DNA of 64,000 bases from Lwoffella lincolnii (GTDB lineage Bacteria > Pseudomonadota > Gammaproteobacteria > Pseudomonadales > Moraxellaceae): NCBI RefSeq assembly GCF_002014765.1, contig NZ_MUYT01000007.1:205288-269287 (forward strand). Reading direction: 5' to 3'. Below are positions 46,386 to 56,342 of the stretch, in pieces. Made by a program: the position numbers and the translations under genes. A model generated the notes under the pieces. The model was not told where the DNA came from, did no database searches, and worked only from the letters and a program-made list of their open reading frames with translations. Position 1 is the first letter of the stretch, and the number at the start of each line of letters is the position of its first letter.

Positions 46386-47504
46386 ATGACTCATTCATAC
46401 CCCAAACAGCCACCCTTAAAAATCGCCATCAATGGTTTTGGTCGTATTGGGAGAAATGTACTGCGTGCCTTGTTGGAGCGACAACTGCTATCAACCGACG
46501 ATGCCAGTTGTCCATTGGAGTTGGTTGCCATCAATGACTTGGCAGATGCCAACACCAAACTGCATTTACTCAAATTTGACAGCACGCATGGACGGCTAAG
46601 CCAACAAGGCATACATGCCAGTCTAAGCAAAACAGGCAACTTACACCTACAAAAACTGGACAAACAACATAGGCAGTTTAACCATGCTCATGGCATTGTG
46701 AACATCATTGATATCCCACTGTTGCAACACGCCAGCCCAAAAGAGTTGCCTTGGCAACAGTTGGGAGTTGATGTGGTGCTTGAATGTACAGGACAATTCC
46801 GTTCTTACGCTGATGCCAACTTGCATCGACAAGCAGGGGCAACACAAGTTATCGTAGGTGCTGCCCCCTTTGATGATGTCGATGCCAGTGTGGTCATGGG
46901 CATCAATGAGATGATTTTAACCCGTCAACTGCCCATCATATCCAGCGTATCTTGCACCACACAAGCCTTAGTGCCATTGATTGACACTTTGCACCAAGCC
47001 TATGGCGTAACAGCGGTCATGATGACTGAAATTCATGCACTTACCGCTGACCAAAATGTCTTAGACCAAGCCCATCGTGATCTAAGACGGGCTAGGGCAT
47101 CAGGGTTTAATATCATACCGACCACGTCCAGTAGCCTTGCCGCTACTGAGCGAGTATTGCCTTATATGGTGGGCAAAATCAACGGGCATTCTATCCGTGT
47201 ACCCACCATTGATGTGGCCGCCATTGATGTTACTTTTCAACTGGCACAAATAAGCACGCCAGATAAAATTAACCAAACACTAAAATCAGCCAGCCTTGAT
47301 AAACTATCAGGTATCATGGGTTACAGTGATGCACCATTGGTATCCAGTGATTTTTTTCATCAGCCTCAATCATTGATTGTTGATGCCCTACAGACCATGC
47401 AAGTGGGGGATATGATAAAGGTATTTGCTTGGTATGATAATGAGTGGGGTTATGCCAACCGTTTGGTGGATATGTGTGTGTATTTGGCGTCGCTATCGCA
47501 TTAA
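46386..47504 (+). CDS. Atypical GAPDH/erythrose-4-phosphate dehydrogenase-like protein
   Basis: The 372-aa protein has the NAD-binding start KIAINGFGRIGRNVLRA, the active-site cysteine in SSVSCTTQALVP, the histidine in EIHALTADQ and the C-terminal WYDNEWGYANRLVDM, so it belongs to the GAPDH superfamily. It departs from normal GAPDH: the usual SCTTNC is SCTTQA, and the usual TGAAKAV phosphate-binding stretch is replaced by TTSSSLAATERV. It may use a different substrate or be an Epd-like enzyme for pyridoxal phosphate synthesis. I therefore give no gene symbol. It follows the PIF1-like gene closely. Confidence 0.82.
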   Translation: MTHSYPKQPPLKIAINGFGRIGRNVLRALLERQLLSTDDASCPLELVAINDLADANTKLHLLKFDSTHGRLSQQGIHASLSKTGNLHLQKLDKQHRQFNHAHGIVNIIDIPLLQHASPKELPWQQLGVDVVLECTGQFRSYADANLHRQAGATQVIVGAAPFDDVDASVVMGINEMILTRQLPIISSVSCTTQALVPLIDTLHQAYGVTAVMMTEIHALTADQNVLDQAHRDLRRARASGFNIIPTTSSSLAATERVLPYMVGKINGHSIRVPTIDVAAIDVTFQLAQISTPDKINQTLKSASLDKLSGIMGYSDAPLVSSDFFHQPQSLIVDALQTMQVGDMIKVFAWYDNEWGYANRLVDMCVYLASLSH

Positions 47505-47588
47505 ATGGCTGTTGTTTGAATGGTAATCTTATTGTCAGCATTGGTTTGGCAATCGTAAACTTAAATGAATCATCTGAAAAATAAACGC

Positions 47589-47627
47589 AACAAACCCACA
47601 TGACAGGGCAGGTCATGCGGGTTTGTT
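47589..47627. terminator. Large hairpin between convergent genes
   Basis: Arms of 16 bp (AACAAACCCACATGAC and its near-complement, one mismatch) surround a 7-nt loop. On the minus strand a T-rich tract follows (TTTATTTTTC), so it best fits a terminator for transcription coming from prc. It could also stop the GAPDH-like gene. Confidence 0.65.
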
Positions 47628-48061
47628 ACAAACTGTCCTTAGTTTAAATCACCATTCCTTGGTAATTTTTGGGCTTTGGGGTGGTCTTAACGCTCATGGG
47701 GGTGAGCATCATGTTCCTTGACCGTTATTGTCTTCCTTGTTCATTCTTCCTTAAATTGGGCTTGCTTCCTTGAATTGGGCTTGGTAGAACCAAGCTTAAC
47801 CCTTATTGGTTTAACAGCACAACATCACCACGTCCATCACGTTTTTTAACGGTCATTCCTTGCCTTGCGAGCATTCCTTTGCACCGTGTGGCTGTTCCAT
47901 GTGTCTGTGTCCATGTGTCTGTGCCGTGTGACCATAATCGCAAATTTTACCCTGTCATCATAGACGCATAAATCGTCAATGATTGTAAGCATATGCTTAC
48001 AAGATGACCATGGAACAACAACACCATGGAACAACAACAATGATGTTAAAGAACAATGACG
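47628..48061. other. Long non-coding stretch between convergent genes
   Basis: No supported gene. On the minus strand it is a 430-nt tail after the prc stop, ending at the hairpin terminator. It contains several short duplications (CCATGGAACAACAACA twice near 48009-48041; CCATGTGTCTGTG twice near 47897-47924; a TTCCTTRAATTGGGCTTG-like pair near 47750-47783) and a 20-bp perfect palindrome. Two very short minus-strand frames with nearby AAGGA (17 and 22 codons) are too short to call. Confidence 0.5.
47983..48002. repeat. Perfect 20-bp palindrome
   Basis: TTGTAAGCATATGCTTACAA is its own reverse complement. It lies 60 bp past the prc stop, between convergent genes, so it is not obviously an operator for either neighbour. 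Confidence 0.9.
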
Positions 48062-50266
48062 TTAAGGATTGTTCTGAGCGTTACTGGCATCTAGCATCAA
48101 CTGAGCCGCTTCCAATACATAAACTTCGCTCTCAGGCTCTTTGGGACGCTCTTTTTCTTTCATACGGCTAAGCTCTTCAAACTTAGCATCCATCGCTGCT
48201 TGATACATGTCCCAGCTGGCATAAGGTTTTTGTCCTGTGGCTTTGCGTCGGGCATTTTCAGCAGCCAACGTTTTTTGCTCCACTTCTTTCATGTGGTTAC
48301 GGCGGTCATCAATATCAAGTTTGATGGGTTTTTTATCATCTTCCATGTTGCGAATGGCATTGATTTTAGACAGATACACAAATTGTGGGTTGCTCTGTTG
48401 GCGTATTTTGGACTGTTGGTTTAAAGTGGCAAGGGTGTCGCTGGTGAACTTGCCTTCAGGCTTAAATGGCGCGGTCTTAATGGTGTCCCATTTTAGGGCA
48501 TACTTTTGTGAGCGTTCACCAAAAGTTGCCCCATCAAAGATATTGACCAACGCCACATCAGGCACAACCCCTTTGTTTTGCGTACTGCCACCTGTGATGC
48601 GATAAAATTTTCGTTGAGTTAAGGTGGCACTGCCTAACGCCAGATTGTCCAGCTGAATTTGGGCTGAGCCTTTGCCTGTGGTCGTACTGCCAACCACCAA
48701 GCCACGCCCATAATCTTGAATGGCAGCGGCAAAAATCTCACTGGCAGACGCTGATGCTAAGTTGGTAATCACCACCATGTCGCCATCATACAGCTGTTCG
48801 CCATCATCACGGTCGGTATAGACCTGCACATTGCCTTGATTGTCACGGATTTGTACCATGGGTCCTTTTTTAATGAACAAATCAAGCATGTTGGCAACTT
48901 CATCTAAAGACCCCCCTGGATTGTTGCGTAAGTCCACCACCAAACCATCAATGTGTTGTTTTTTAAGGGCTTTAATGGCATTTTCGGTATCAATGCTGAC
49001 ACTGCGGTATTCCATGCCATGACGGCGAGCTTGATAGTTTAGATAAAAACTGGGAATCTCAAGCACCCCAATACGTTGGTCTTTGCCATTATGTGACATG
49101 GTAATGACACGGTGATTGACACCACTGTCTTCTTGTTTGATGACATCTCGCTCAATGGTAACAAGACGAGCAGAAGAGTCTGGACTGCCTGCTTGCTTAA
49201 GCTTTAACGTAACGGGCGTGCCACGCTTACCACGGATAAGAGCCACCACTTCACGGGTTGACCAACCCACCACATCTTGCATGTTTTTACCATCGCCTGC
49301 CACACTCAAAATCACATCATTGGGCTTGACTTGACCAGTTTTTGCTGCAGGCCCACCTTCCACTAAAGTAACGATGCGAGTATAGTCAGGATTTTTTCGG
49401 TCTGGACGAATGGACACGCCAATGCCTTCTAGTTGCAAATTAGATTGAATTTGTAGTTCGGTGGCTTGAATGGGGGCGTAATAATTACTGTGTGGGTCAT
49501 AGGTTAATGCCGCTGAATCCAAAATGGTCTGCATGATTTCATCATCTTTTAAACGCTTTAGTTGCCCCAATTGTCGTTGCATTCGTTGTTGCATGATTTG
49601 TTTTGGTGTGCGCGCATCATTACGCAACAAATCTTGTCCTAGGGCAATGTCAGGATTATCAACATAGATTTTCTCTTTGGCTTTTTCTTCTTCTTGTCCT
49701 AAGGTGATGCTAATCAAGTCAAAAATCAGTTTGCGTTGCCAGTAGTTTTGTTGCTCTTTGACACTATTAAAGCGTTCTGCCTTTTCTCTGTCTAATATGA
49801 TGCTGTCTTTGGTTTTTAGATTGATGTTATCTTTGGATAAAAACTGTTGTGCAAAATCATAATACTCAATCGAACGGTCAAGATATCGCTCAAAAATTGC
49901 CACACCAGCAGACAAATCACCTTGCTTTAAACGAATGGCATAATCATCGTTGTACTTTCGCTTAAACTCGTTAATATCTGACTGCAAAAACAACGTGCGA
50001 CTGGGGTCAAGCGTGTCTAAATACATAGATAGCATCTTTTGCCCCATTTCTTTATCAAGAGGTTGATTTAAATAATGACTGCGGTCAAGTAATGTTGCCA
50101 CTTGTCTGGCGGTCAACCGTTGTTCAGGCGTGATGTTAAAGTTACTGGTGGGTTTGGCAATGGCAGTTTGATGACCTTGTGCCACCAAAATACCCACAAT
50201 GGTGATGCTGGCGATGCTTAGTAACCATTGAGAACCTTGATAAATGGTTGGAATTTTTTGTGTCAT
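48062..50266 (-). CDS. prc: Tail-specific (C-terminal processing) periplasmic protease
   Basis: Prc trims C-terminal tails of periplasmic proteins and adjusts peptidoglycan hydrolases. The 734-aa length matches Prc. It has an N-terminal signal or anchor (LLSIASITIVGILVAQG), a helical N-domain, a PDZ domain (LEGIGVSIRPD to VILSVAGDG), the S41 core DGLVVDLRNNPGGSLDEV, the catalytic serine region LASASASEIFAAAIQDY and the catalytic lysine in TTGKGSAQ. The C-terminal domain contains the usual RRKATGQKP stretch. It is transcribed towards the GAPDH-like gene. Confidence 0.95.
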   Translation of the reverse strand: MTQKIPTIYQGSQWLLSIASITIVGILVAQGHQTAIAKPTSNFNITPEQRLTARQVATLLDRSHYLNQPLDKEMGQKMLSMYLDTLDPSRTLFLQSDINEFKRKYNDDYAIRLKQGDLSAGVAIFERYLDRSIEYYDFAQQFLSKDNINLKTKDSIILDREKAERFNSVKEQQNYWQRKLIFDLISITLGQEEEKAKEKIYVDNPDIALGQDLLRNDARTPKQIMQQRMQRQLGQLKRLKDDEIMQTILDSAALTYDPHSNYYAPIQATELQIQSNLQLEGIGVSIRPDRKNPDYTRIVTLVEGGPAAKTGQVKPNDVILSVAGDGKNMQDVVGWSTREVVALIRGKRGTPVTLKLKQAGSPDSSARLVTIERDVIKQEDSGVNHRVITMSHNGKDQRIGVLEIPSFYLNYQARRHGMEYRSVSIDTENAIKALKKQHIDGLVVDLRNNPGGSLDEVANMLDLFIKKGPMVQIRDNQGNVQVYTDRDDGEQLYDGDMVVITNLASASASEIFAAAIQDYGRGLVVGSTTTGKGSAQIQLDNLALGSATLTQRKFYRITGGSTQNKGVVPDVALVNIFDGATFGERSQKYALKWDTIKTAPFKPEGKFTSDTLATLNQQSKIRQQSNPQFVYLSKINAIRNMEDDKKPIKLDIDDRRNHMKEVEQKTLAAENARRKATGQKPYASWDMYQAAMDAKFEELSRMKEKERPKEPESEVYVLEAAQLMLDASNAQNNP

Positions 50267-50576
50267 AACAAAGTTACCTTTTTAAAGCGAATATTGTTTT
50301 AAAGCGAATGTTTTAAAGCGAATATTGTTAAACCTAATCATTTTTAAACCTAATATATGTCATTTGGTATGTATCATCTAGACTTAAGCCAAAATCGTCT
50401 CAGTTTAACAGATTGGGAAGAATGGTTTATCACCATTTTATAGCCATATTGTATGGCAATTCTGTTTAAATTCTGACAAAACACGCATAATCACCACATA
50501 TCATCACTTTTTTAAGTTGTCAGGCTGATGACAGTCATCAATCAAAGCCATTAAAATAAAAAAATAAAAAAAATGC
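50267..50576. other. Intergenic region between prc and tRNA-Leu
   Basis: No gene is seen. It must hold the prc promoter (minus strand). It contains a three-copy duplication of AAAGCGAAT-type units (about 50285-50330), a pair of TTTAAACCTAAT repeats after it, and a small hairpin (GCCATA, loop, TATGGC at about 50442-50456). Confidence 0.5.
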
Positions 50577-50604
50577 TTGCTAAATCGTTTTAAATGGCTA
50601 TAAT
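50577..50604 (+). promoter_or_regulatory. Promoter of tRNA-Leu
   Basis: TTGCTA and a perfect TATAAT with a 16-bp spacer lie 28 bp before the tRNA. Confidence 0.7.
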
Positions 50605-50632
50605 AGCCAAACACTAACACGCAAAACCATTA

Positions 50633-50717
50633 GGGGCTGTGGCGGAATTGGTAGACGCACTGGATTTAGGTTCCAGCGCCGCAAGGTGTGAGAGTTCGAG
50701 TCTCTCCAGCCCCACCA
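50633..50717 (+). tRNA. tRNA-Leu (anticodon TAG)
   Basis: The 85-nt sequence has GGGGCTG/CAGCCCC acceptor arms, an anticodon stem CTGGA/TTCCAG around TTTAGG with anticodon TAG, a long variable arm (CGCCGCAAGGTG) typical of leucine tRNA, a GTTCGAGTC T-loop and an encoded CCA. A phage-type open frame ends only 4 bp after the CCA, so the tRNA 3' end is a plausible integration site. Confidence 0.95.
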
Positions 50718-53700
50718 TACATTACCAAATAAAATCCACCGTACTGATGTTTCTAAACGCATCCCACCCATCTAAAATACTTGCTTGCATTGGATTACCC
50801 CCTAAGCGTAATAACACAGACGCATCCATCACCCCTTGAGTGTCCAAATACTCCGTCATTAACGTACTGGCTACCAACTGAGCAGGTCTATCACGCAATG
50901 TCTTATGTAAGTATTTTTGGATACGGAATACAAACTTAGTAAAGCGTAAAATACCCACTCTATTGGCATAATCTATGGCTTTACTGGTGGGTATATCAAA
51001 GTTAATAAACGCTTCTTGAGCTTCACTCACCGCATCATCAAACCCCATGCCTTGTTTTTGTAAATGCTCTGCCAACACAAACTTGGCTGCAAAATCACTA
51101 AACTGAGTGGCATCAGCCATCAGCTTATACAAAGGCGTGTTCTCTGACATAAACAACCAATCCACCCCAATCTTTATTGGCTTAGGTAATGCGTCATATA
51201 CTCTGTCTACTTGTTTCTCAAGGTCTGTTCTGTATTTATTACTTTGATTTTGTAAATCCACATCATCAACAATGGTACTCTTTAACCCAACCTGCATGTA
51301 TTTATGAGTTGGGTTATTCTCAAGCTCTTTTAACAAAGCATTGCGTTTTTGGCTTAATCCCTTCTCACCATTGGCAATTCTAAGATTGATTTGGGTTAAT
51401 TGATTGTGCAATTTAGCGTATCTATTACCATTACGCCATGCAGACACATACCCTGTGATGAGCTGAGTGGGTTTGACTCCACGTAATAACAACAGCAGAT
51501 TATTGGTCATGATGTTGCCTATTAACACATCATAATTTCTAATCACAATGAACGACTTAATCCGCTTTTCAATTTCTTGTACCCATTGCTCTGCTTTATA
51601 CAATCTGTACTTGGCTTTTTCTCCCCCCAATAAAAACTGTGAAATGCCCACAACGACTTTTTCAAAAGCATTACGCTCACCTGCTAATTTATCAAACATG
51701 TCTTTGATGGAATGACTTCTAAAACCAAACACCATGTTATACACATCATCTCTTACCATGATGGGTTGTCCACCCCCATACAACTCCTTGGCTCTTTCAC
51801 GTGCTTCATAAGGCAACATACGCCATTGTTGCATCACCTTAGGGTCATCACTGTTTGGGTCTAAGGCAATGAACTTATGGGGTTCACTGGCATAATTGGT
51901 CATATAATCTTCATGCAAGGTTTCTATGATGGTGCGTTGGTTTTCTTTGACTTCAGGCTTATAAGCCAAGTCCCCTGACCATTTACCCATCAAGGTAAAG
52001 ACATCATTATCACGCTCTAACAAACTGTCTCGTACCACTCCTGTCATCTCATAATGATAATCTAAGATGCGTCCATCTACCCCAAAGTTAATCACCATGC
52101 TACTGGGTTCATTTAAAGGATTAAAGTCTTTATAAGAGATGTTTTGATTGCGTTTTTCTCTTGCTTGAGCATTGGCTTTAGCCACTCTTGATAGCTCTTG
52201 TGGACTGGTGTCATCATAAATCACTGTTCCCCTTGAATGACTGTCATACATGTCCAATGCCCCTGAAACATACTTTTGCCGTTTAAAATTACGGTTAAGC
52301 AATAACGTCCTTGCTCCTGTGGTGTCTAATTCATCTTGAGACAACTCCTGACTGATAATCTCATACCCATCTAACTGTAACTCATGAAGCTTATGAGCAT
52401 AATCAGCATCATCTTGTGAGACAAACTCAAAGTTACGATAAGGGTTATATATTTGTGGGGTGTATCCTTTGGCATAGTTATGAATGTTAAAAGCAAAGTC
52501 AGCTTTGGATTGATTCACCATCTGCTGATGTTGTTTAAGCAGATACTTCATGCCTTTATTTTCACTTTCAAACAGTTGTTTTACCCCATCTAACACGTCC
52601 TTATCTGTGTACTCCAACGCATACAAACTGCTGAGAATGTCCACGTCTTGAAACACAGCCATGTCCATATTGTCTAAGCTTATCTCATGCTTTGTGCCTA
52701 AACCAATGGCAATGGATTGAGCATTCTTTAACAGATGCCGTGGGGTAATCTCTCTTGCCATGTATGCCCCAAGTATCTTACTTTGCATCACCATGTCATT
52801 GCCATTGATGTGTTGGCTTAATCTGTTTTCAAGCTGGCTTATCTTATCTTGACGCTTAGCATCATTGACAATCAATGCCTGTACTTGACTGATGGTTAAA
52901 TGATTTAACAATGCTCCCATGTCTGTCTTTAAGATGGCTTGAGTGATGTGTTGTCTTTGCTTTTGGTCAAGGGTGTTTGTAAACTGCTCCATTAACAGCT
53001 TTTGGGTCATGTGGTCAGTCTCTTTACGCACCCCTTGAGCAACATTACTTAAGCGTGATAACTTCTCAACCGCATCATACAACTTACCCCCTTGAGCCAC
53101 TTCATTGAGTGTTTCAGCCACCACATTTAACTTACTGTTGGGTTTGCGTTCACTGAAGCTGTCCACAGCCCCTTGAGTGTATTTGTCCAAATTCACTGCC
53201 ACATCAGAAGCCTTTGCCATTCGTCTTAAAACATCATACTGACTGTTTTGTAAATCCAATTTAACATAAGCGTGTCTGATGCCTTGAGTTAACTTATCAT
53301 TGGCATAATTCACAGGGTTACCTGCCAGTTGCCAAGTCTTATCTATCACGTTGTCTTTTTGGTTTCTAACCTTGTTATCCACACGCTGTAAGTTATTTAA
53401 CAACCCTGCCACTTGCACATTGGTATGTCCACGTTTGGTTCTTTGCACCAATCCTGTAAACCATGACCAAATGCTTTCAGCCACACCCATAACAGCATCA
53501 AACCAACTGTCTTGATTACCATGTTTTTTTACTCTTGGTTTGTTGATGATTTGATTAAACTGCTCACTTGCCACAGACAAACCAACAAACCTTACTAAGA
53601 ACTCAGTATCATTTTTACCCTTATTGGCAAAGACATAATCTTTTAAGTTTTTAGCATGTTGCTTTTCTGCTTGACTGGCTTGGTCATAATTGGCAATAAA

Positions 53701-55283
53701 GTCTTTGACCGTTAATGTGTCAGACAACTCATGATAAATGTCATACAACTCAGAAACACTCAAATGCCCTGCATGTTGTTTGATGTAAGTTTCTATGATG
53801 GGCATTAATGCTTGGATAGTATGGGCTTCTTTATCACTTAATTGATACCCTGCTTTCATTGCTCCTGTGGCGTGATTTAAGGCGTGTTTGATGCTGTCTG
53901 CTCTATTGGTATCAGACGCTTCATAATCACCCACCACACGCTGTATGAGCTTATCTAAGTGGGTATTAAACCCATCTGATACCTTGCCTTTATCCAACCC
54001 CTTAAGTAGCTCTGTGGTGGTTTTAGGTAGGGTGGAATACCTTGGTTGGTTGAAATGTTTGATGTCTTGGATTAGACTGTCTTTATCAGATGCTCCCACA
54101 TTAAGACGTGTCATTGTAGGCTTAGTGTGCGTAGGGGTAGAAGTATATCCACCTACTCTACTTTCACCATCTGATACTTTATCAGATGCTCCCACATCAG
54201 TACGAGAACGTATAGGACTGATTGTGCGTAGGTCAGAAGTGGTCGCACCCCCACTCTGATTCACCATCTGATTGTCTTCATACCCACTTAGCAACCAAGC
54301 ATTAGAGCCTGCATTTTTTATTAAATGAATAATAATATTGGCATGGGTAATCGTTAAGCGTTGGGTCGTTTCCCTTGTAATCTCTCTAATCACAGAACCC
54401 TTAGCAATGATATTCATCACATCTTGAGTAAGCATCTTAACCACATCAGCATAACTCATCTTATCCTTACGCATTCTTGCTTCTATGATATGACTGATGC
54501 CTTTAGCTCCTTTGGTTTTACCATTGGTTTTGATGATGCCTGTATCACCCCACACAAAGTCAATCCAACCAATGTCATTGCGATACATGGCACGATGCAC
54601 ATCTGCTTTAGTCAATAAAACATCATTCATGGCTTTAGTGCCACGTTTGATATTGGCTTGAATGTCTTTTATGGCACTTTGACTGTACTTGGTTTGTCCA
54701 TCAACAATGTCCTTATCATACTCAACCTGCATGACTTGTTCCACAAGACTGGCAAAGGTCTTATAGTTACTGCTTTTATGTAAACCAAACATAGAAAAGA
54801 CAGCGGTTAAGAACTGATTTAACCTACCTTTTTTAGCAGGTATCCCCAATGCCTTAATGTCCAACTCTTGGGTAATAAACTCAGCAAATGCCTTATCTGT
54901 CATGCCATAAGCAATGAACTCATGAAAGGTCTCTAGCTGTACTGCATAAATGCCTTTATCTTTGGCTTTAAGCTGAGCATACATGTGTTGTAAATCATCT
55001 ACCGCTTTACCCCCTTTGGCTAATCCAGTCTCTGTTAAAGCATGGATAAGCTCATGATTAATGGCAGTGAGTTTATCTGTGTCATTGATGGCATCATTGT
55101 TAAATACCTGAGTATTTAAGGTGATGGTATTGGTGTTGTCATATTTACCATGATGTCTGTCCCCCATGTTATCCATGACAAATCTTAAGTCTTTGTTATG
55201 ACTGCTAACCTGCTTAACCAATAACTTATAGAAGTCTTTTAATGGTTTGGGGGTATTGAGTTTATTGACAAATTCGTTGATGG

Positions 55284-55517
55284 CTAAAATGGTGTATTGT
55301 TTTGGTGTTGGGTTTGTACCATTTCGCTCCTGTTGTGTATCAGAACCTGTATCATTGGCTTGACTGTTTTGTTGGCTTCTGACAGAGTTGTTGCTTGCCG
55401 TAATTGCTGTGGAATTTGTTGAAACTGTCTTTGTTGCTCTGGTGTCAACTCCGTTTGATACAGTTTGAGATATGTCTCTTTCTTGGACATGAGCATCTCT
55501 TGCGTTGTTGCGACCAT
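55284..55517 (-). CDS. Small overlapping gene 2 nested in the phage polyvalent frame
   Basis: A 77-aa frame in the +1 register relative to the host frame. ATG 55517 is preceded by AAGGAG at 7-nt spacing, a near-ideal ribosome-binding site. The product starts MVATTQEMLMSKKE and is predicted helical and Gln-rich (LTPEQQRQF, IPQQLRQATTLSE). It shares LxxEQ, then F, I, Q and QAxT at identical spacing with the product of the frame just upstream (55548-55748), which argues for real coding and gene duplication. Function is unknown; size and context fit a small phage structural or regulatory protein. In the host frame the same DNA encodes only low-complexity linker. Confidence 0.55.
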   Translation of the reverse strand: MVATTQEMLMSKKETYLKLYQTELTPEQQRQFQQIPQQLRQATTLSEANKTVKPMIQVLIHNRSEMVQTQHQNNTPF

Positions 55518-55547
55518 TGACAAGCTCCTTATCTCTTTGATTGGTAT

Positions 55548-55748
55548 CTAAGACTGTTTGCTCTGTTGATGTACTTGACGATACAGATTGACTACTTCTG
55601 CGACTGTCTTGGCTTGGTTGATTTGGTTGACTATCCCTTTGAACATCTGACGCTGTTCTACTGGAAGTTGCATAAACTTCTGTACTGTCATTTCCTTGTG
55701 ATTTTCCAGTATCTCCTGACGAGTCAGTTCTCTGATTGGTTGTGTCAT
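55548..55748 (-). CDS. Small overlapping gene 1 nested in the phage polyvalent frame
   Basis: A 66-aa frame in the same alternative register as the next one. TAGGAG sits 6 nt before ATG 55748 (a second ATG, 55754, directly abuts the Shine-Dalgarno sequence). The product (MTQPIRELTRQEILENHKE, later LPVEQRQMFKGIV and QAKTVAEVV) is predicted helical and aligns with the neighbour without gaps over its central part. The two frames are 30 nt apart, like an operon. No known family is recognised. If translated, it is a case of overprinting inside the polyvalent gene. Confidence 0.55.
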   Translation of the reverse strand: MTQPIRELTRQEILENHKEMTVQKFMQLPVEQRQMFKGIVNQINQAKTVAEVVNLYRQVHQQSKQS

Positions 55749-56342
55749 TGTCATCTCCTATAAACAGTTCTCTAAAAAGACTGCCTATTTGATTTAAAGT
55801 GTCTTGGCTTAGTAAGTTACGTACATCTTTTTCAGATATCAGCACTGAAAAGAATTCATCATTAGAATACATGGCATAAGACAATCTGTCCTGAAGTATT
55901 TGATGCACTTCATTTTGACTATCTAAGTCATGTAAGACATTCCACAGTATTTCATTGAATGCTTTAATTTTTTCCTTGGCTTGATTTGACAAACCATTAG
56001 CAATCACATCAGCCGTAATGCTGTGTACCAGTTTATGATTAATTAATTCTAATAATCTGCCTTGCCAATCTTGAGTACTGGGATTGATGATTATCTTATT
56101 GGTTTTAGGATAATACATACCACCTGCTTTGATGTCGCTTTGAGTTTGGTTGTCCAATGTACTCACATCACTGACAATCTGTATCTGCACATCAGGATTT
56201 ATCTGAGCAATACGTTTGGTTAAGTTAATGCTGTAATTTTGATTATCTAAACCAATAGTCAATAAGGCATCTAACTCATCAGATAATTTAAATGGTCTGT
56301 CTAATAAGTCAGTGGGGATTTGATGGTTGTTTATTAAATGAT

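Larger units (their letters stand above)
50722..56262 (-). pseudogene. Phage-type large polyvalent protein, 5'-truncated but otherwise open
   Basis: A frame of about 1846 codons (open back to 56427, inside the mscS end) has no stop but no ATG start; the first start-like codon is TTG 56262 and the first ATG is 56118. It reads as a phage polyvalent protein. Residues about 65-165 carry a degenerate zinc-protease-like motif (LINHKLVHSITADV), and about 395-450 an intact form (INHELIHALTETG). Residues about 530-670 resemble the phage barnase/colicin E5-like endoribonuclease domain (WIDFVWGDTG, KGISHIIEARM, NAWLLSGYED). The C-terminal third (about 1470-1846, membrane-like LLLLLRGVKP, KFVFRIQKYLHK) resembles LPD38-type domains. 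Such proteins are ejected with phage DNA. A Ser/Thr/Asn/Gln linker (about 172-320) overlaps two small frames. Whether it is translated is unknown. Confidence 0.7.

Noticed and set aside
47846..48040. Minus-strand 64-codon frame in the prc-GAPDH gap, and shorter frames near 47700-47870
   Set aside because: Low-complexity sequence produced by short duplications; the shorter frames (17 and 22 codons) have AAGGA nearby but no recognisable product.
50639..50839. Open frame starting MAELVDALDLGSS over tRNA-Leu
   Set aside because: It is a translation of the tRNA itself and runs into the oppositely oriented phage-type frame.
53945..54259. Plus-strand 104-codon open frame within the phage-type gene
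   Set aside because: It is antisense to the polyvalent frame, rich in Leu/Val/Ser from repeats there, and has no convincing ribosome-binding site.
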